64,000 nucleotides of DNA from Paraflavitalea soli (GTDB lineage: Bacteria > Bacteroidota > Bacteroidia > Chitinophagales > Chitinophagaceae): positions 1,182,546 through 1,246,545 of the forward strand of contig NZ_CP032157.1 of the NCBI RefSeq assembly GCF_003555545.1. The letters run 5' to 3'. Below the pieces are notes generated by a model. That model was not told where the DNA came from and searched no databases. It was given only the letters and a program-made list of their open reading frames with translations. Below, one piece after another: positions 42,420 to 51,661 of this stretch (the first letter of the stretch is position 1; each line of letters opens with the position of its first letter). A program made the position numbers and the translations under genes.

Positions 42420-43633
42420 TGAACAACAAGAAAGAAACACCTGCGATGTTATCTGTAGCGGAAGCAAAAGAACTGATCTCTGCCAATACATTATTGGGAT
42501 CGCCTGTTGCGGTTCCGCTGGAGCATTCACTGGCAAAAATATTGGGCAGCACGATCTATGCCTCGCAATCCATACCTGCTTACGAGCAGTCGGCCATGGA
42601 TGGCTACGCTTTCCAGTTTGATGGCTGGAAACAACAGTCTGTATTGGAAATAGCGGGTGAGATGGCGGCAGGAGCCGCAGCGCCGCTTTCCATTACTGCT
42701 GCACAAACAGCCCGCATCTTTACCGGGGCGCCTTTGCCTGCGGGTGCTGATACAGTGGTGATGCAGGAAAAAGTGCGTGTGCAAGACAACCAACTGATCA
42801 TTGATGATGATGAACTCCAGAAAGGTTCCAACGTAAGGTCTGTAGGTTCTGAAATACGGGCAGGCGAACTGGCATTGCCCCAGGGATCATTGTTAACACC
42901 CGCTGCCATCGGGTTCCTGGCAGGAATGGGCATCCATGAAGTGCCGGTATACCCTGCTCCGGCCATTACAGTGATCGTGACGGGCAATGAATTGCAAACG
43001 CCGGGAAAACCTTTGCAATATGGCCAGGTATATGAGTCCAATTCTTTTACCCTGCGCACCGCTTTGCAGCAAATGCAGATCAGCCCCGTTTCTTTTTTGA
43101 CGGTGGAAGATGATTTTGATAAACTGCTGCACACCATCGCGCAGGCATTGAGCAGTGCAGATATGGTGTTGCTCACCGGCGGTGTAAGTGTGGGCAATTA
43201 TGATTATGTGGCCAGGGCATTAGAAGTTTGCGGCGTAACACCGGTTTTTCATAAACTGAAACAAAAGCCTGGCAAACCGCTTTATTTTGGCACCCGCGAC
43301 CAGCAACTTGTATTCGGGCTGCCCGGTAATCCCTCTTCTGTCCTCACTTGTTTTTATGAATATGTGTATCCCTGCATCCGTGAACAAATGGGCTACGCAG
43401 AAACAACCTTATCCGCAGTACACCTGCCCCTGCTCCACGATTTCTCCAAAAGAGCAGGCCTTACACATTTCCTGAAAGGCTATTGGAGTGAAGAAGGGGT
43501 AAAGGTACTCCAGGCGCAGGAGTCTTACCGCATGCAGTCCTTTGCCGTTTGCAATTGCCTTATTGTGTTACCGGAAGACGTGACTGATTTGCACAAGGGA
43601 CAATCAGTAGAAGTACATTTGTTACCACATTAG
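42419..43633 (+). CDS. moeA: Molybdopterin molybdenumtransferase MoeA
   Basis: A 404-residue enzyme that inserts molybdate into adenylated molybdopterin. Domain order is typical: MoeA N-terminal part with IPAYEQSAMDGYAF, IFTGAPLPAGADTVVMQEKV, and SVGSEIRAGELALPQGS. The MoCF_biosynth domain has VIVTGNELQTPGKPLQYGQVYESNS and LTGGVSVGNYDYV, and VFGLPGNPSSVLTCFYEYV follows. The C-terminal domain IV is present. The start overlaps the Rdx gene stop, and the TauE/SafE gene begins 6 bp downstream. Confidence 0.96.
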   Translation: MNNKKETPAMLSVAEAKELISANTLLGSPVAVPLEHSLAKILGSTIYASQSIPAYEQSAMDGYAFQFDGWKQQSVLEIAGEMAAGAAAPLSITAAQTARIFTGAPLPAGADTVVMQEKVRVQDNQLIIDDDELQKGSNVRSVGSEIRAGELALPQGSLLTPAAIGFLAGMGIHEVPVYPAPAITVIVTGNELQTPGKPLQYGQVYESNSFTLRTALQQMQISPVSFLTVEDDFDKLLHTIAQALSSADMVLLTGGVSVGNYDYVARALEVCGVTPVFHKLKQKPGKPLYFGTRDQQLVFGLPGNPSSVLTCFYEYVYPCIREQMGYAETTLSAVHLPLLHDFSKRAGLTHFLKGYWSEEGVKVLQAQESYRMQSFAVCNCLIVLPEDVTDLHKGQSVEVHLLPH

Positions 43634-43639
43634 AAAGAT

Positions 43640-44383
43640 ATGGGTACTACGGAGATATTGTTCTATTGCCTCTTATTGCTCGTTGCTTTTTTATATGCCT
43701 CCATCGGTCATGGTGGGGCCAGTGGTTACCTGGCATTAATGGCGCTCTTTGGTGTGGCGCCTGCTGTGATGAAACCTACCGCCCTTGTCCTGAACCTCTT
43801 TGTATCTGCCGTGTCCTTTATCCAGTTTTACCGGGCACAGCATTTTAAGAAAGAGATCTGCTGGCCCCTGATCATCGCTTCTGTGCCGATGGCGTATATA
43901 GGCGCCCAGATCACCATTCACGATGCTATTTATAAAAAGATATTGGGTGTAGTGTTGTTGATCTCTGTCGTACGATTCCTGATGCCTGCAGGCAATGCGT
44001 CGGGAGAGTTAAGGCCGGCCAATCGCACCTGGTTATTTATTATCGGGGGAAGCATTGGTCTGCTCTCCGGCATGATCGGTATTGGCGGAGGGATCATCCT
44101 GTCGCCCATCCTTTTATTGTTGCGATGGGCTACTATCAAACAATCAGCGGCGCTCAGCGCCATCTTTATTTTTGTAAACTCCCTTTCGGGGCTGGCCGGT
44201 ATGATTCAATCGAAAACGGCTGCTTTTACGCCTTCTATGTATGCTTATATCGGTATTGCCCTGTTGGGCGGACTGGCAGGCGCTTACCTGGGTGCAGCCC
44301 GTTTTAAGAACTCCGTATTAAAGTATATCCTGGCGGTTGTTTTGCTTCTGGCCGTTTTTAAGCTGGTATTTACCAGCGCCTGA
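43640..44383 (+). CDS. TauE/SafE family membrane transporter
   Basis: A 247-residue membrane protein with about seven to eight membrane segments. The family repeats are visible: ASIGHGGASGYLALMALFGV near the N-terminus and GMIGIGGGIILSPILLLLRWA after the central loop. TauE/SafE proteins are thought to export sulphite, sulphoacetate or related sulphur anions. Placement 6 bp after moeA ties it to the molybdenum cofactor genes; transport of a sulphur compound, or of molybdate-like anions, is inference. Confidence 0.88.
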   Translation: MGTTEILFYCLLLLVAFLYASIGHGGASGYLALMALFGVAPAVMKPTALVLNLFVSAVSFIQFYRAQHFKKEICWPLIIASVPMAYIGAQITIHDAIYKKILGVVLLISVVRFLMPAGNASGELRPANRTWLFIIGGSIGLLSGMIGIGGGIILSPILLLLRWATIKQSAALSAIFIFVNSLSGLAGMIQSKTAAFTPSMYAYIGIALLGGLAGAYLGAARFKNSVLKYILAVVLLLAVFKLVFTSA

Positions 44384-44455
44384 TGGCGTACACTGGGCTC
44401 CTGTCCGCCATGGTTCCTCTCCTGAACCAACAAAGCATTGACGGATATAAAGTAG

Positions 44456-44463
44456 TAATTTTG
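44456..44463 (+). promoter_or_regulatory. -7 box before moaD
   Basis: TAATTTTG, a full TAnnTTTG match 35 bp before the moaD ATG. It suggests that moaD-moaE-moaCB can be transcribed apart from moaA-moeA. Confidence 0.5.
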
Positions 44464-44497
44464 GAGAACGGTTTTACAAAAGCAAGTATATTTTATC

Positions 44498-44731
44498 ATG
44501 GCATTAACCATCCGGCTTTTTGGCCAGTTTGCAGAAATGGCGGGTAGTCATTCCCTACAGGTAGATCAGGTAGCAGATACCGATGCCTTGCGGCGCAGGC
44601 TGGAGACGATGTTCCCGGTCTTGCAAAGCATTCCTTACCTCGTAGCGGTGGATAAGGATATCGCTACCGGCAATACCATTTTGCAACCTACATCCGTGAT
44701 CGCCTTATTGCCTCCTTATTCAGGCGGATAA
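44498..44731 (+). CDS. moaD: Molybdopterin synthase sulphur carrier subunit MoaD
   Basis: A 77-residue ubiquitin-like protein. The N-terminus is ALTIRLFGQFAEMAGSHSL and the C-terminus ends ALLPPYSGG, the di-glycine that is thiocarboxylated and carries the sulphur for dithiolene formation by MoaE. The length is normal. moaE follows after 17 bp, as expected for the two subunits of molybdopterin synthase. Confidence 0.94.
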   Translation: MALTIRLFGQFAEMAGSHSLQVDQVADTDALRRRLETMFPVLQSIPYLVAVDKDIATGNTILQPTSVIALLPPYSGG

Positions 44732-44748
44732 CCAGTTATTCATAGACT

Positions 44749-45189
44749 ATGGAGAAAAAGATCAAAAACATATTTGTGCAGGGAGCCATTGCTCCCGCCT
44801 TTGTAGCAGAGAGCATCCAAAAGCACAGCACCAAGACCGATATTGGCGCCCATAGTATTTTTATGGGACAGGTGCGGAGCGATGTAGTGAATGAACAAAA
44901 AGTGGTGGCCATTGAGTATACCACCTATGAGGAAATGGCATTGAAAAAGATGCATGCTATCCGGGAAGATATCTTCAGCAAGTACGCGCTTACCTGCATG
45001 CACATCCACCATAGCCTGGGCAGGGTGGCAGCGGGCGATATCTGTCTGTTTGTATTTACCTCATCCGGTCACCGTAAGGCAGCCATTGCTGCCTGCGAAG
45101 AAGTAGTGGAGCGCATCAAGCAGGAATTGCCTGTGTGGGGCAGGGAAATATTCGATAATGAAACCCATCAGTGGAAGGAAAATAAATAA
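44749..45189 (+). CDS. moaE: Molybdopterin synthase catalytic subunit MoaE
   Basis: A 146-residue subunit that, with thiocarboxylated MoaD, converts cPMP to molybdopterin. Typical pieces are FMGQVRSD, EYTTYEEMALKKM, HIHHSLGRVAAGDICLFVFTSSGHRKAAIAACEEVVERIK. The C-terminal active-site segment usually reads K..xPxWKkE, with two catalytic Lys. Here it reads RIKQELPVWGREIF: the first Lys is kept and the second position is Gly. In Bacteroidota WGKE forms are known to me, so a shifted Lys is common, but here Arg follows. Activity is still likely from the cluster context. Confidence 0.93.
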   Translation: MEKKIKNIFVQGAIAPAFVAESIQKHSTKTDIGAHSIFMGQVRSDVVNEQKVVAIEYTTYEEMALKKMHAIREDIFSKYALTCMHIHHSLGRVAAGDICLFVFTSSGHRKAAIAACEEVVERIKQELPVWGREIFDNETHQWKENK

Positions 45190-45191
45190 GC

Positions 45192-46100
45192 ATGGTCAAT
45201 ATCACACATAAGGTGAGCAGTTTAAGGGTAGCTATTGCAGTAGCCCACCTGAAAGTATCAAAGCCTGAAACCATCGCCGCTATCAAAGAGCGCAAGGTGC
45301 CAAAGGGAGATGTTTTTGAGTTTGCCCGTGCTGCTGGCTTGCTGGCCGTAAAAAAGACCAGTGATGTGATACCCGATTGCCATCCGCTGCCAATAGAATA
45401 TACCGCCATCACCTATGCCATTGAAGACCTTACGGTGATCATTTCCGTGGAAGTGCATACCATCTATAAAACCGGGGTGGAAGTGGAAGCCATGCATGGC
45501 GCATCGGTTACTGCCCTCACCATGTATGATATGCTCAAGCCCATCGATAAGGGCATAGAAATAGCTTCCATCAGCCTGCAGTCGAAAAAGGGCGGCAAGT
45601 CAGACTTTAAAGACCGTACCAGTTCTTTGCGCTGTGCCGTCATTGTTTGTTCTGATAGCATTGCTGCCGGCAGCAAACAGGATTTTGCCGGCAAAGCGGT
45701 GATAGAAAAATTACAACAGCATGGACTGTCAGCCGCCGCCTATGAGATCATCCCCGATGAATTTGCCGTGATCCAGGAAAAAGCAAGCCAGCTGAGTAAT
45801 GAAGGTTATCACCTGGTATTGTTTACAGGAGGCACCGGTCTTTCTCCGCGTGATGTAACACCGGAGGCCATTACTCCATTGCTCGACAGGAATGTGCCTG
45901 GCATCATGGAAGCAGCCCGCAGCTATGGGCAGGAACGCACCCCCTTTGCCATGTTGAGCAGGGGAGTAGCCGGTTTTATGGGCAGTACCCTGGTGTTGAC
46001 ATTGCCGGGCTCTACCCGAGGCGCTTCAGAGACCATGGATGCCTTGTTTCCGTATATCCTGCATATTTTCCGCGTGGCCGAGGGCATGCGCCACGAATGA
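45192..46100 (+). CDS. moaCB: Bifunctional MoaC-MoaB/MogA fusion
   Basis: A 302-residue fusion of two Mo-cofactor enzymes. Residues 1-140 are MoaC (cyclic pyranopterin monophosphate synthase), with SDVIPDCHPLPIEYT, TIYKTGVEVEAMHGASVTALTMYDM and the catalytic Lys loop KKGGKSDF. Residues about 145-302 are the MoaB/MogA adenylyltransferase domain, with CAVIVCSDSIAAG, LVLFTGGTGLSPRDVTPEA and GVAGFMGSTLVLTLPGSTRGASE. The fusion joins the first step and the adenylation step that precedes MoeA. It starts 2 bp after the moaE stop. Confidence 0.94.
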   Translation: MVNITHKVSSLRVAIAVAHLKVSKPETIAAIKERKVPKGDVFEFARAAGLLAVKKTSDVIPDCHPLPIEYTAITYAIEDLTVIISVEVHTIYKTGVEVEAMHGASVTALTMYDMLKPIDKGIEIASISLQSKKGGKSDFKDRTSSLRCAVIVCSDSIAAGSKQDFAGKAVIEKLQQHGLSAAAYEIIPDEFAVIQEKASQLSNEGYHLVLFTGGTGLSPRDVTPEAITPLLDRNVPGIMEAARSYGQERTPFAMLSRGVAGFMGSTLVLTLPGSTRGASETMDALFPYILHIFRVAEGMRHE

Positions 46101-46214
46101 GTTTGGATTAATAAATGTTATTTATTGGTTATTTCTACGCAATTTCCGACTATTCCATGCGGATAAAAATGATTTATTTGCACGGTGCGCCCGATAGCTT
46201 AAACCCGTGTGAAA

Positions 46215-49200
46215 ATGGAGTTGAATACCCCCGGCTCTTATTGTCTGCTAAAAAAGACATTCCTTCTTTTTTTAAATACTGTCCTGTTGATCTTGCCGGG
46301 CATGGGACAGGACGTTACACCCGTTGAATACATAGGTATTGAAAATGGATTGTCAAACAACTCTGTTACCTGCATATACCAGGACCGGTTCGGTTTTCTG
46401 TGGGTAGGTACTTATGATGGCATCAACCGCTATGATGGATACAACTTTAAAGTATACCGTCACCGCCTGAATGACTCGTCCACGCTGATCAATAACAGGA
46501 TAACCAATATCGCCGAAGATGATGAGAACCGCCTATGGATCGGCACCAAAAAAGGAATGAGCACCTGGTCCAATAGCACCCAACGTTTTTCTTTGGTCTA
46601 CTATCATCCGGATACAACTACAAATGGCAGCAGGGGGCTCATTGATATGCCCACCAATGAAGTGATTGCGGATGGAAAAGGCAACATATTCATGGCCTGC
46701 AATGGCAAGGGGCTCTTAATGTATCAAAAAGCAACAGGTATTGTCAGCCAGGTGCCGTTTGTCAATGGCAGGGAAGGGGAGGTGTACAATTACCAGGTAC
46801 AGGGTGTTCGCAAGACGAAAGATGGCATTGTATGGGTTTTTGTAAATAGCAAAGGCCTCTGTCAGTATGATTATAAAAACAACAAGGTAACCCTTGTCAA
46901 TAACTATATCGGGGGTTGCTCGCTTATGGAAACAGATAGAAGGGGCCAATTGTGGATGGCGTGGGGACGCAATGTCTATGAATACAATCCGGCCGGTAAT
47001 ACCTATACCAACCGGGGCGCTACATCGGGTCGTGGAGATAATGTATTGTGTCTCCTCTCCAATGAGGATGGGAGTATCTGGTTAGGAACCGATGGCAGTG
47101 GTATTACAACATTGGACGATGCAAACGAAGGACGTTTTATACCATTGGGAAAGGAGGAATTGTCGGCCAGGCTAAATAGTAAATCCATATCGGCGTTATA
47201 CAAAGACAGGCAGGGCAATAAATGGGTGGGCACTTTAAGGGGTGGATTAAATTGTATCCGTAACGGTAAACGCATTTTTGCTTCCCTCAACCACGATCCT
47301 GCCAATAGCAATAGCCTGGCAGGTTGCTTTGTGTCGGCATTTGCGCAGGATGATGAGGGGCGGCTTTGGATAGGTACCGATGGCAGCGGTATCAGCATCT
47401 GGGACCGAAGGCTGAACCGGTTCAATAACTTTACCCATGAAAACAGTTCCCTTTCCAGTAACCTCATAACCTGTATAAGAAAAACGGCTGATGGCAATAT
47501 ATGGGTGGCTACTTATGGCAACGGGATCGATCTGTACGACAAAAAGACCGGTGGGTTTATCAATTATCCCTGTCTCAACCGCGTGGCCTGGACCAATGAT
47601 TTCAATGTGTGGACCCTTTACGAAGACAAAGAACACACATTATGGGCAGGTACCGTGACCGGCAGTTTATTCCGCCTCAACAGGCAGGCCAACCGCTTTG
47701 AAGTATTTGATACGAAATTGGCAGACATACTTAGCCTCACAGAAGACCGCCAGGGCAACCTATGGGGAGGTAATTTTGAATCCCTGATAAAGATTGACCG
47801 GGTAAATAAGCGCCATGAATACTTTGCGGCGGAAAACCCGGTACGCATTATCCATGAAGATAGGAATGGACAGCTTTGGGTAGGAACGGAAGGCAGTGGA
47901 TTGTTGTTGTTTGATAAGGCTGCCGGCAGGTTCAAGGCCTTTACAGAAGAGGATGGCCTGGCTAATAATTCCGTGCTGAATATGTTGGAAGACCATAGCG
48001 GTCATCTGTGGCTGAGTACATTCAATGGCTTGAGCCGGATGAACCTGGAAAGCCATCAGTTCAAGAATTTTTTCCAATCCGACGGGTTACAATCCAACCA
48101 ATTCATCTACAATGCGGCTTATGCAACCTCCAATGGCCAGTTCTTCTTTGGTGGGTTAAAAGGTATGAATTTCTTTTATCCCGATAGCGTAGCACTTAGT
48201 TACAGACCTCTTCAGGTATTGATAACTGACCTGCGTATTGACAATGTGCCGGTGGCGCAGGACAATACATTTACCAGGAGCCAGGTATTGTATACGCTGG
48301 ATGCACTCAGGCTGCCTTACAACAAGGCCGTGCTTTCTATAGATTTTGCTTCGCCCGAATTCAATAACCCCCACCAGGTTTCATATGCCTATTATATGGA
48401 GGGATGGGATAAAGGTTGGAATTATAGCGGCAAGATACGTACCGCCAACTACAGCCACCTCAATGAAGGACATTACAAACTGCGCATAAGATCCACGGAT
48501 GGAGGAGGGGTCTGGAGTCATGAGGAACGGGTGATCTCGATTATAGTGCTTCCGCCCTGGTATCGAAGCTGGTGGGCCTGGTTGCTGTATACCGGTATAA
48601 CAGCAGGCATGATTGGTATTTATGTCAGGTATAAGAATAAGCAATCGCAACTGGCTTATGAAATAAAGCTTGCTCACCTCAACGCCGAACGGGAAACTGA
48701 GATCAACCGCCGCAAGCTCGACTTCTTCACCAATATAGCCCACGAATTCAGAACCCCCGTCACACTGATCATCAATCCTATCAGGGATCTTTTATTCAAG
48801 CCGGATACCGGACCGGAACATGCGGAAATGAAAATGGTGTACCGCAATAGCAAGCGCCTGCTTAGCCTGGTAGATCAATTGCTGTTGTTTAAAAAGGCAG
48901 AAAGCGGCGTGGACGACCTGCGGGTGGTAAAGCTCAACCTCACCCATGTGTGCAGAGAAGTATTTCTTTGTTTTACCCAACAAGCCAAAAGCCAGCAGAT
49001 AAATTATCAGTTTGAAAGCGCTGCAGATCAGATCGAAGTATATGCCGACAGAGAAAAAATAGAGATTGCTATTTTCAATCTTATTTCCAATGCCATGAAG
49101 TTTACCCCGGTAGGTGGTTCTATTTGGATGCGGCTGGCAGAGCAGGAAAGTACCATTGAACTCAGTGTGGAAGATACAGGTTGCGGCATACCAGATGAAG

Positions 49201-50351
49201 TAGGAACAAGGATCTTTGAAAGATTTTACCAGTCCAAACATAACTCCTCCTTAAAGGCAGGTTTTGGCATCGGGCTTTTTCTGGCCAAAAGTTTTGTGGA
49301 AGCCCATAAAGGCCGGCTTGATTATACCACAAGACCGGGAGAGGGCACCACTTTCTTCATCAGCCTGCTGAAAGGGCTAACGCATTTGGGACCCCGGCAG
49401 ATGGATGGCGTGGCCATACAGAAGTCAAACATGCTGGAAGAACTGAGTACGCAGGAAGCAATCCCACTACCGGAAGTACCGGCAAAAGACACGCTTCCGC
49501 AAAGAGATACCAGCATGGATACCCTTATTACCAGCGGTCATACCATGCTGCTGGTGGATGACAATGAAGGTATAAGAGAATACCTGCGGCAGGTATTCAA
49601 AGAAAACTTCTCGCTTTTTGAAGCAGACAATGGCAGGGAAGGCCTGGCACTGGCAAAACAGCATATGCCCGATATCATCATCAGCGATATTGTTATGAAT
49701 GAAATGACGGGTATTGAATTTTGTACCGCCATCAAAGAGGACCCGGCACTAAGCCATATCCAGGTGATCCTGCTTACAGGCAGCTCATCGGCCGAAATAA
49801 AATTGAAAGGGGTGGAATGCGGCGCCGATGACTACATTACCAAGCCTTTTGAACGGGAATTGTTGCTGGCAAGGGTTAACAGCCTGTTGAAGATCCGCAA
49901 CAACCTGCAGAAATATTTTTATAACGAGATCACGCTGCGCAAGAATGATCTGATCATTTCAGAAGACTATAAGGTATTCCTGGAAAGATGTATTGAAACA
50001 GTCGAAGCGCATATTGACCGGGATGATTTTTCGATCAAGCTGTTTGCCAAAGAAATGGGGATGAGCCATTCCAACCTGTACAAGCGTGTAAAGCAGGTGT
50101 CGGGCCAGTCCATCAACAGCTTTATCCGGTTTATCAGGTTACGTAAGGCGGCCGAACTATTGATAAGTTCTGATTGCAATGTGAATGAAGCCGCCTTCCA
50201 GGTAGGAATAGCTGACGGCAAATACTTCCGTATTCAGTTTGCGAAGCTGTTTGGCATGAACCCTTCTGAGTACAGGAAAAAATACCACAAGGCCTTTCAA
50301 AAGAATTACAAAGTGCATGAGAAGGCAATAAAAGAAAGGCCTCAGCCCTGA
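46215..50351 (+). CDS. Hybrid two-component system sensor/regulator (HTCS)
   Basis: A 1378-residue single-protein two-component system, the usual PUL regulator. A signal peptide is followed by about 14 reg_prop propeller repeats (GFLWVGTYDGINRYDG, GSIWLGTDGSGI, GRLWIGTDGSGI, GHLWLSTFNGLSRM). A Y_Y_Y domain follows (YYMEGWDKGWNYSG), then one membrane segment near 790-810. HisKA has ITNIAHEFRTPVTL-type text (FFTNIAHEFRTPVTLI, His near 843), and an HATPase domain follows. A receiver has Asp in IIISDIVMNEMTG (near 1157) and an AraC-type HTH lies at about 1275-1375 (KEMGMSHSNLYKRVKQVSGQS). The ligand should be a breakdown product of the polysaccharide. The frame begins with GTG at 46209; ATG 46215 is the likelier start. 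The probable targets are the paired promoter elements downstream. Confidence 0.95.
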   Translation: MELNTPGSYCLLKKTFLLFLNTVLLILPGMGQDVTPVEYIGIENGLSNNSVTCIYQDRFGFLWVGTYDGINRYDGYNFKVYRHRLNDSSTLINNRITNIAEDDENRLWIGTKKGMSTWSNSTQRFSLVYYHPDTTTNGSRGLIDMPTNEVIADGKGNIFMACNGKGLLMYQKATGIVSQVPFVNGREGEVYNYQVQGVRKTKDGIVWVFVNSKGLCQYDYKNNKVTLVNNYIGGCSLMETDRRGQLWMAWGRNVYEYNPAGNTYTNRGATSGRGDNVLCLLSNEDGSIWLGTDGSGITTLDDANEGRFIPLGKEELSARLNSKSISALYKDRQGNKWVGTLRGGLNCIRNGKRIFASLNHDPANSNSLAGCFVSAFAQDDEGRLWIGTDGSGISIWDRRLNRFNNFTHENSSLSSNLITCIRKTADGNIWVATYGNGIDLYDKKTGGFINYPCLNRVAWTNDFNVWTLYEDKEHTLWAGTVTGSLFRLNRQANRFEVFDTKLADILSLTEDRQGNLWGGNFESLIKIDRVNKRHEYFAAENPVRIIHEDRNGQLWVGTEGSGLLLFDKAAGRFKAFTEEDGLANNSVLNMLEDHSGHLWLSTFNGLSRMNLESHQFKNFFQSDGLQSNQFIYNAAYATSNGQFFFGGLKGMNFFYPDSVALSYRPLQVLITDLRIDNVPVAQDNTFTRSQVLYTLDALRLPYNKAVLSIDFASPEFNNPHQVSYAYYMEGWDKGWNYSGKIRTANYSHLNEGHYKLRIRSTDGGGVWSHEERVISIIVLPPWYRSWWAWLLYTGITAGMIGIYVRYKNKQSQLAYEIKLAHLNAERETEINRRKLDFFTNIAHEFRTPVTLIINPIRDLLFKPDTGPEHAEMKMVYRNSKRLLSLVDQLLLFKKAESGVDDLRVVKLNLTHVCREVFLCFTQQAKSQQINYQFESAADQIEVYADREKIEIAIFNLISNAMKFTPVGGSIWMRLAEQESTIELSVEDTGCGIPDEVGTRIFERFYQSKHNSSLKAGFGIGLFLAKSFVEAHKGRLDYTTRPGEGTTFFISLLKGLTHLGPRQMDGVAIQKSNMLEELSTQEAIPLPEVPAKDTLPQRDTSMDTLITSGHTMLLVDDNEGIREYLRQVFKENFSLFEADNGREGLALAKQHMPDIIISDIVMNEMTGIEFCTAIKEDPALSHIQVILLTGSSSAEIKLKGVECGADDYITKPFERELLLARVNSLLKIRNNLQKYFYNEITLRKNDLIISEDYKVFLERCIETVEAHIDRDDFSIKLFAKEMGMSHSNLYKRVKQVSGQSINSFIRFIRLRKAAELLISSDCNVNEAAFQVGIADGKYFRIQFAKLFGMNPSEYRKKYHKAFQKNYKVHEKAIKERPQP

Positions 50352-50423
50352 ATTACCATTCTGACCCTGTTTTTTGACTATTTGTCCCCCATAAGGGTGC
50401 ACACACCGGGTGCATTTTGCAGG
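50352..50423 (+). promoter_or_regulatory. HTCS-type promoter element, copy 1
   Basis: A 72-bp element before the zincin-like gene, matching 51662-51733 without gaps. It runs from ATTACCATTCTGACC through TTTGACTATTTGTCCCCC to ATAA, then a variable 14-nt spacer, then GTGCATTTTGCAGG. 35 of the first 43 positions and nearly all of the last 15 agree with copy 2. The shared left part is the likely operator of the hybrid sensor; the TTTTGC near the end lies at the -7 region. Confidence 0.75.
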
Positions 50424-50434
50424 AAACAACCATC

Positions 50435-51652
50435 ATGAAAAGTGTTATTCTCCTGCCCTGTATAGCCGTGCCCCTATTCCTGTGTGTAGTGGCTTGCAGC
50501 AAAAGCAGCCGTGACAGCAGTACAGATACCCCGCCTGCCACGGCAGTATCATTGCCAACCCTTGTTGCAGATAGTACGGGCAGCATCACTACCTCCACGG
50601 CCAGTTTTTTTGGTAAAATAACCAGCAAAGGAGGAGGAACTATCACCGACAGGGGCATCTGTTGGGGAAAAACAGCCAATCCTACTGAAAATAAGACTAC
50701 TGCCATCAGTTACAGGAGCAGCGGCGAGTTTACTGCCGAATTGAAAACGTTGGAGCCCAATACTACCTATTATGTGCGGGGTTACGCCACCAATAGTAAA
50801 GGCACCGCCTATACACCCGATGTGTTGTTGAATACCACAGGAGTGCCGGTGGCAGAGATGTTTACCGATACCCTGTTTGCCCCGGGCGTCACCACCTTGT
50901 TTGTAGCCGGTAAAGTAATTGATGCCAGGGGTATAGGGCTTAAGGAAACAGGCATCTGCATCAGCAAGAATACCAATCCCACCATTGCCGATACTAAAGT
51001 GGCATCAGCAGGCAAAGACCAATCGCTTTTCCTGCGCATCAACGGGTTGGAGCCCGCTACCGCCTATTATATAAGAGCCTACAGTACCAATTCGTACGGC
51101 GCCACGGCCTATGGCAGCAATGTAAAAGTGGCAACCATCCCCAGGGGCAATGTATCCTATACCCTCGCCCAAAGCCCCAATCCTACAGCCGAGGAGAGCG
51201 CTGCCTATGCAAGGATCAAAGCGGCTTTTGACGAGGCGGTGGCTTATTACAACAATTTCACTTCCATTACGAAGACGCTTTATGTGACCTACAATCCGGG
51301 AGTGCCCACGGCAGATGCCAGTATTAACGGCAATATAAGAGTAGGCTCCAATACGGGGTACCAACGCACCGGCACGGCCTTGCACGAAATGGCGCATGCT
51401 GTAGGAGTGGGCCAGCATACCTTTTGGACCAGCAACCTGATCATAGGCGGGGTATACCAGGGTACAGAGGCTAACAAACTGCTTCGCTTTATGACCCGCA
51501 ATCCCACCGATGCACTCAAGGGCGACACGCAGCATTTCTGGCCCTACGGTATCAACGGGGCCAATGAAGATACCGGTGCAGAAATGCTGTATATCACGAA
51601 TGTGATGGTGATCCAGGGGATGAAGAAAGATGGCCTCCCCAGCAGCTATTAA
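50435..51652 (+). CDS. Zincin-like lipoprotein with Fn3-like repeats
   Basis: A 405-residue lipoprotein (lipobox LCVVACSK, Cys about 18). Two Ig/Fn3-like repeats of the TTYYVRGYATNSKGTAYT kind (about 45-130 and 135-225) precede a metallopeptidase-like domain (about 240-405). HEMAHAVGVGQH near residue 317 is a zinc site: HExxH with a Gly and a later His, close to but not exactly HExxHxxGxxH. Such proteins in PULs are often surface proteases or have lost peptidase function and act as binding proteins. The ATG at 50435 is preferred over 50417. It has its own copy of the PUL promoter. Confidence 0.8.
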   Translation: MKSVILLPCIAVPLFLCVVACSKSSRDSSTDTPPATAVSLPTLVADSTGSITTSTASFFGKITSKGGGTITDRGICWGKTANPTENKTTAISYRSSGEFTAELKTLEPNTTYYVRGYATNSKGTAYTPDVLLNTTGVPVAEMFTDTLFAPGVTTLFVAGKVIDARGIGLKETGICISKNTNPTIADTKVASAGKDQSLFLRINGLEPATAYYIRAYSTNSYGATAYGSNVKVATIPRGNVSYTLAQSPNPTAEESAAYARIKAAFDEAVAYYNNFTSITKTLYVTYNPGVPTADASINGNIRVGSNTGYQRTGTALHEMAHAVGVGQHTFWTSNLIIGGVYQGTEANKLLRFMTRNPTDALKGDTQHFWPYGINGANEDTGAEMLYITNVMVIQGMKKDGLPSSY

Positions 51653-51661
51653 AAAACGCCC

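Noticed and set aside
46110-46126. AATAAAT/ATTTATT hairpin after moaCB
   Set aside because: Only A-T pairs and no T run; too weak to call a terminator.
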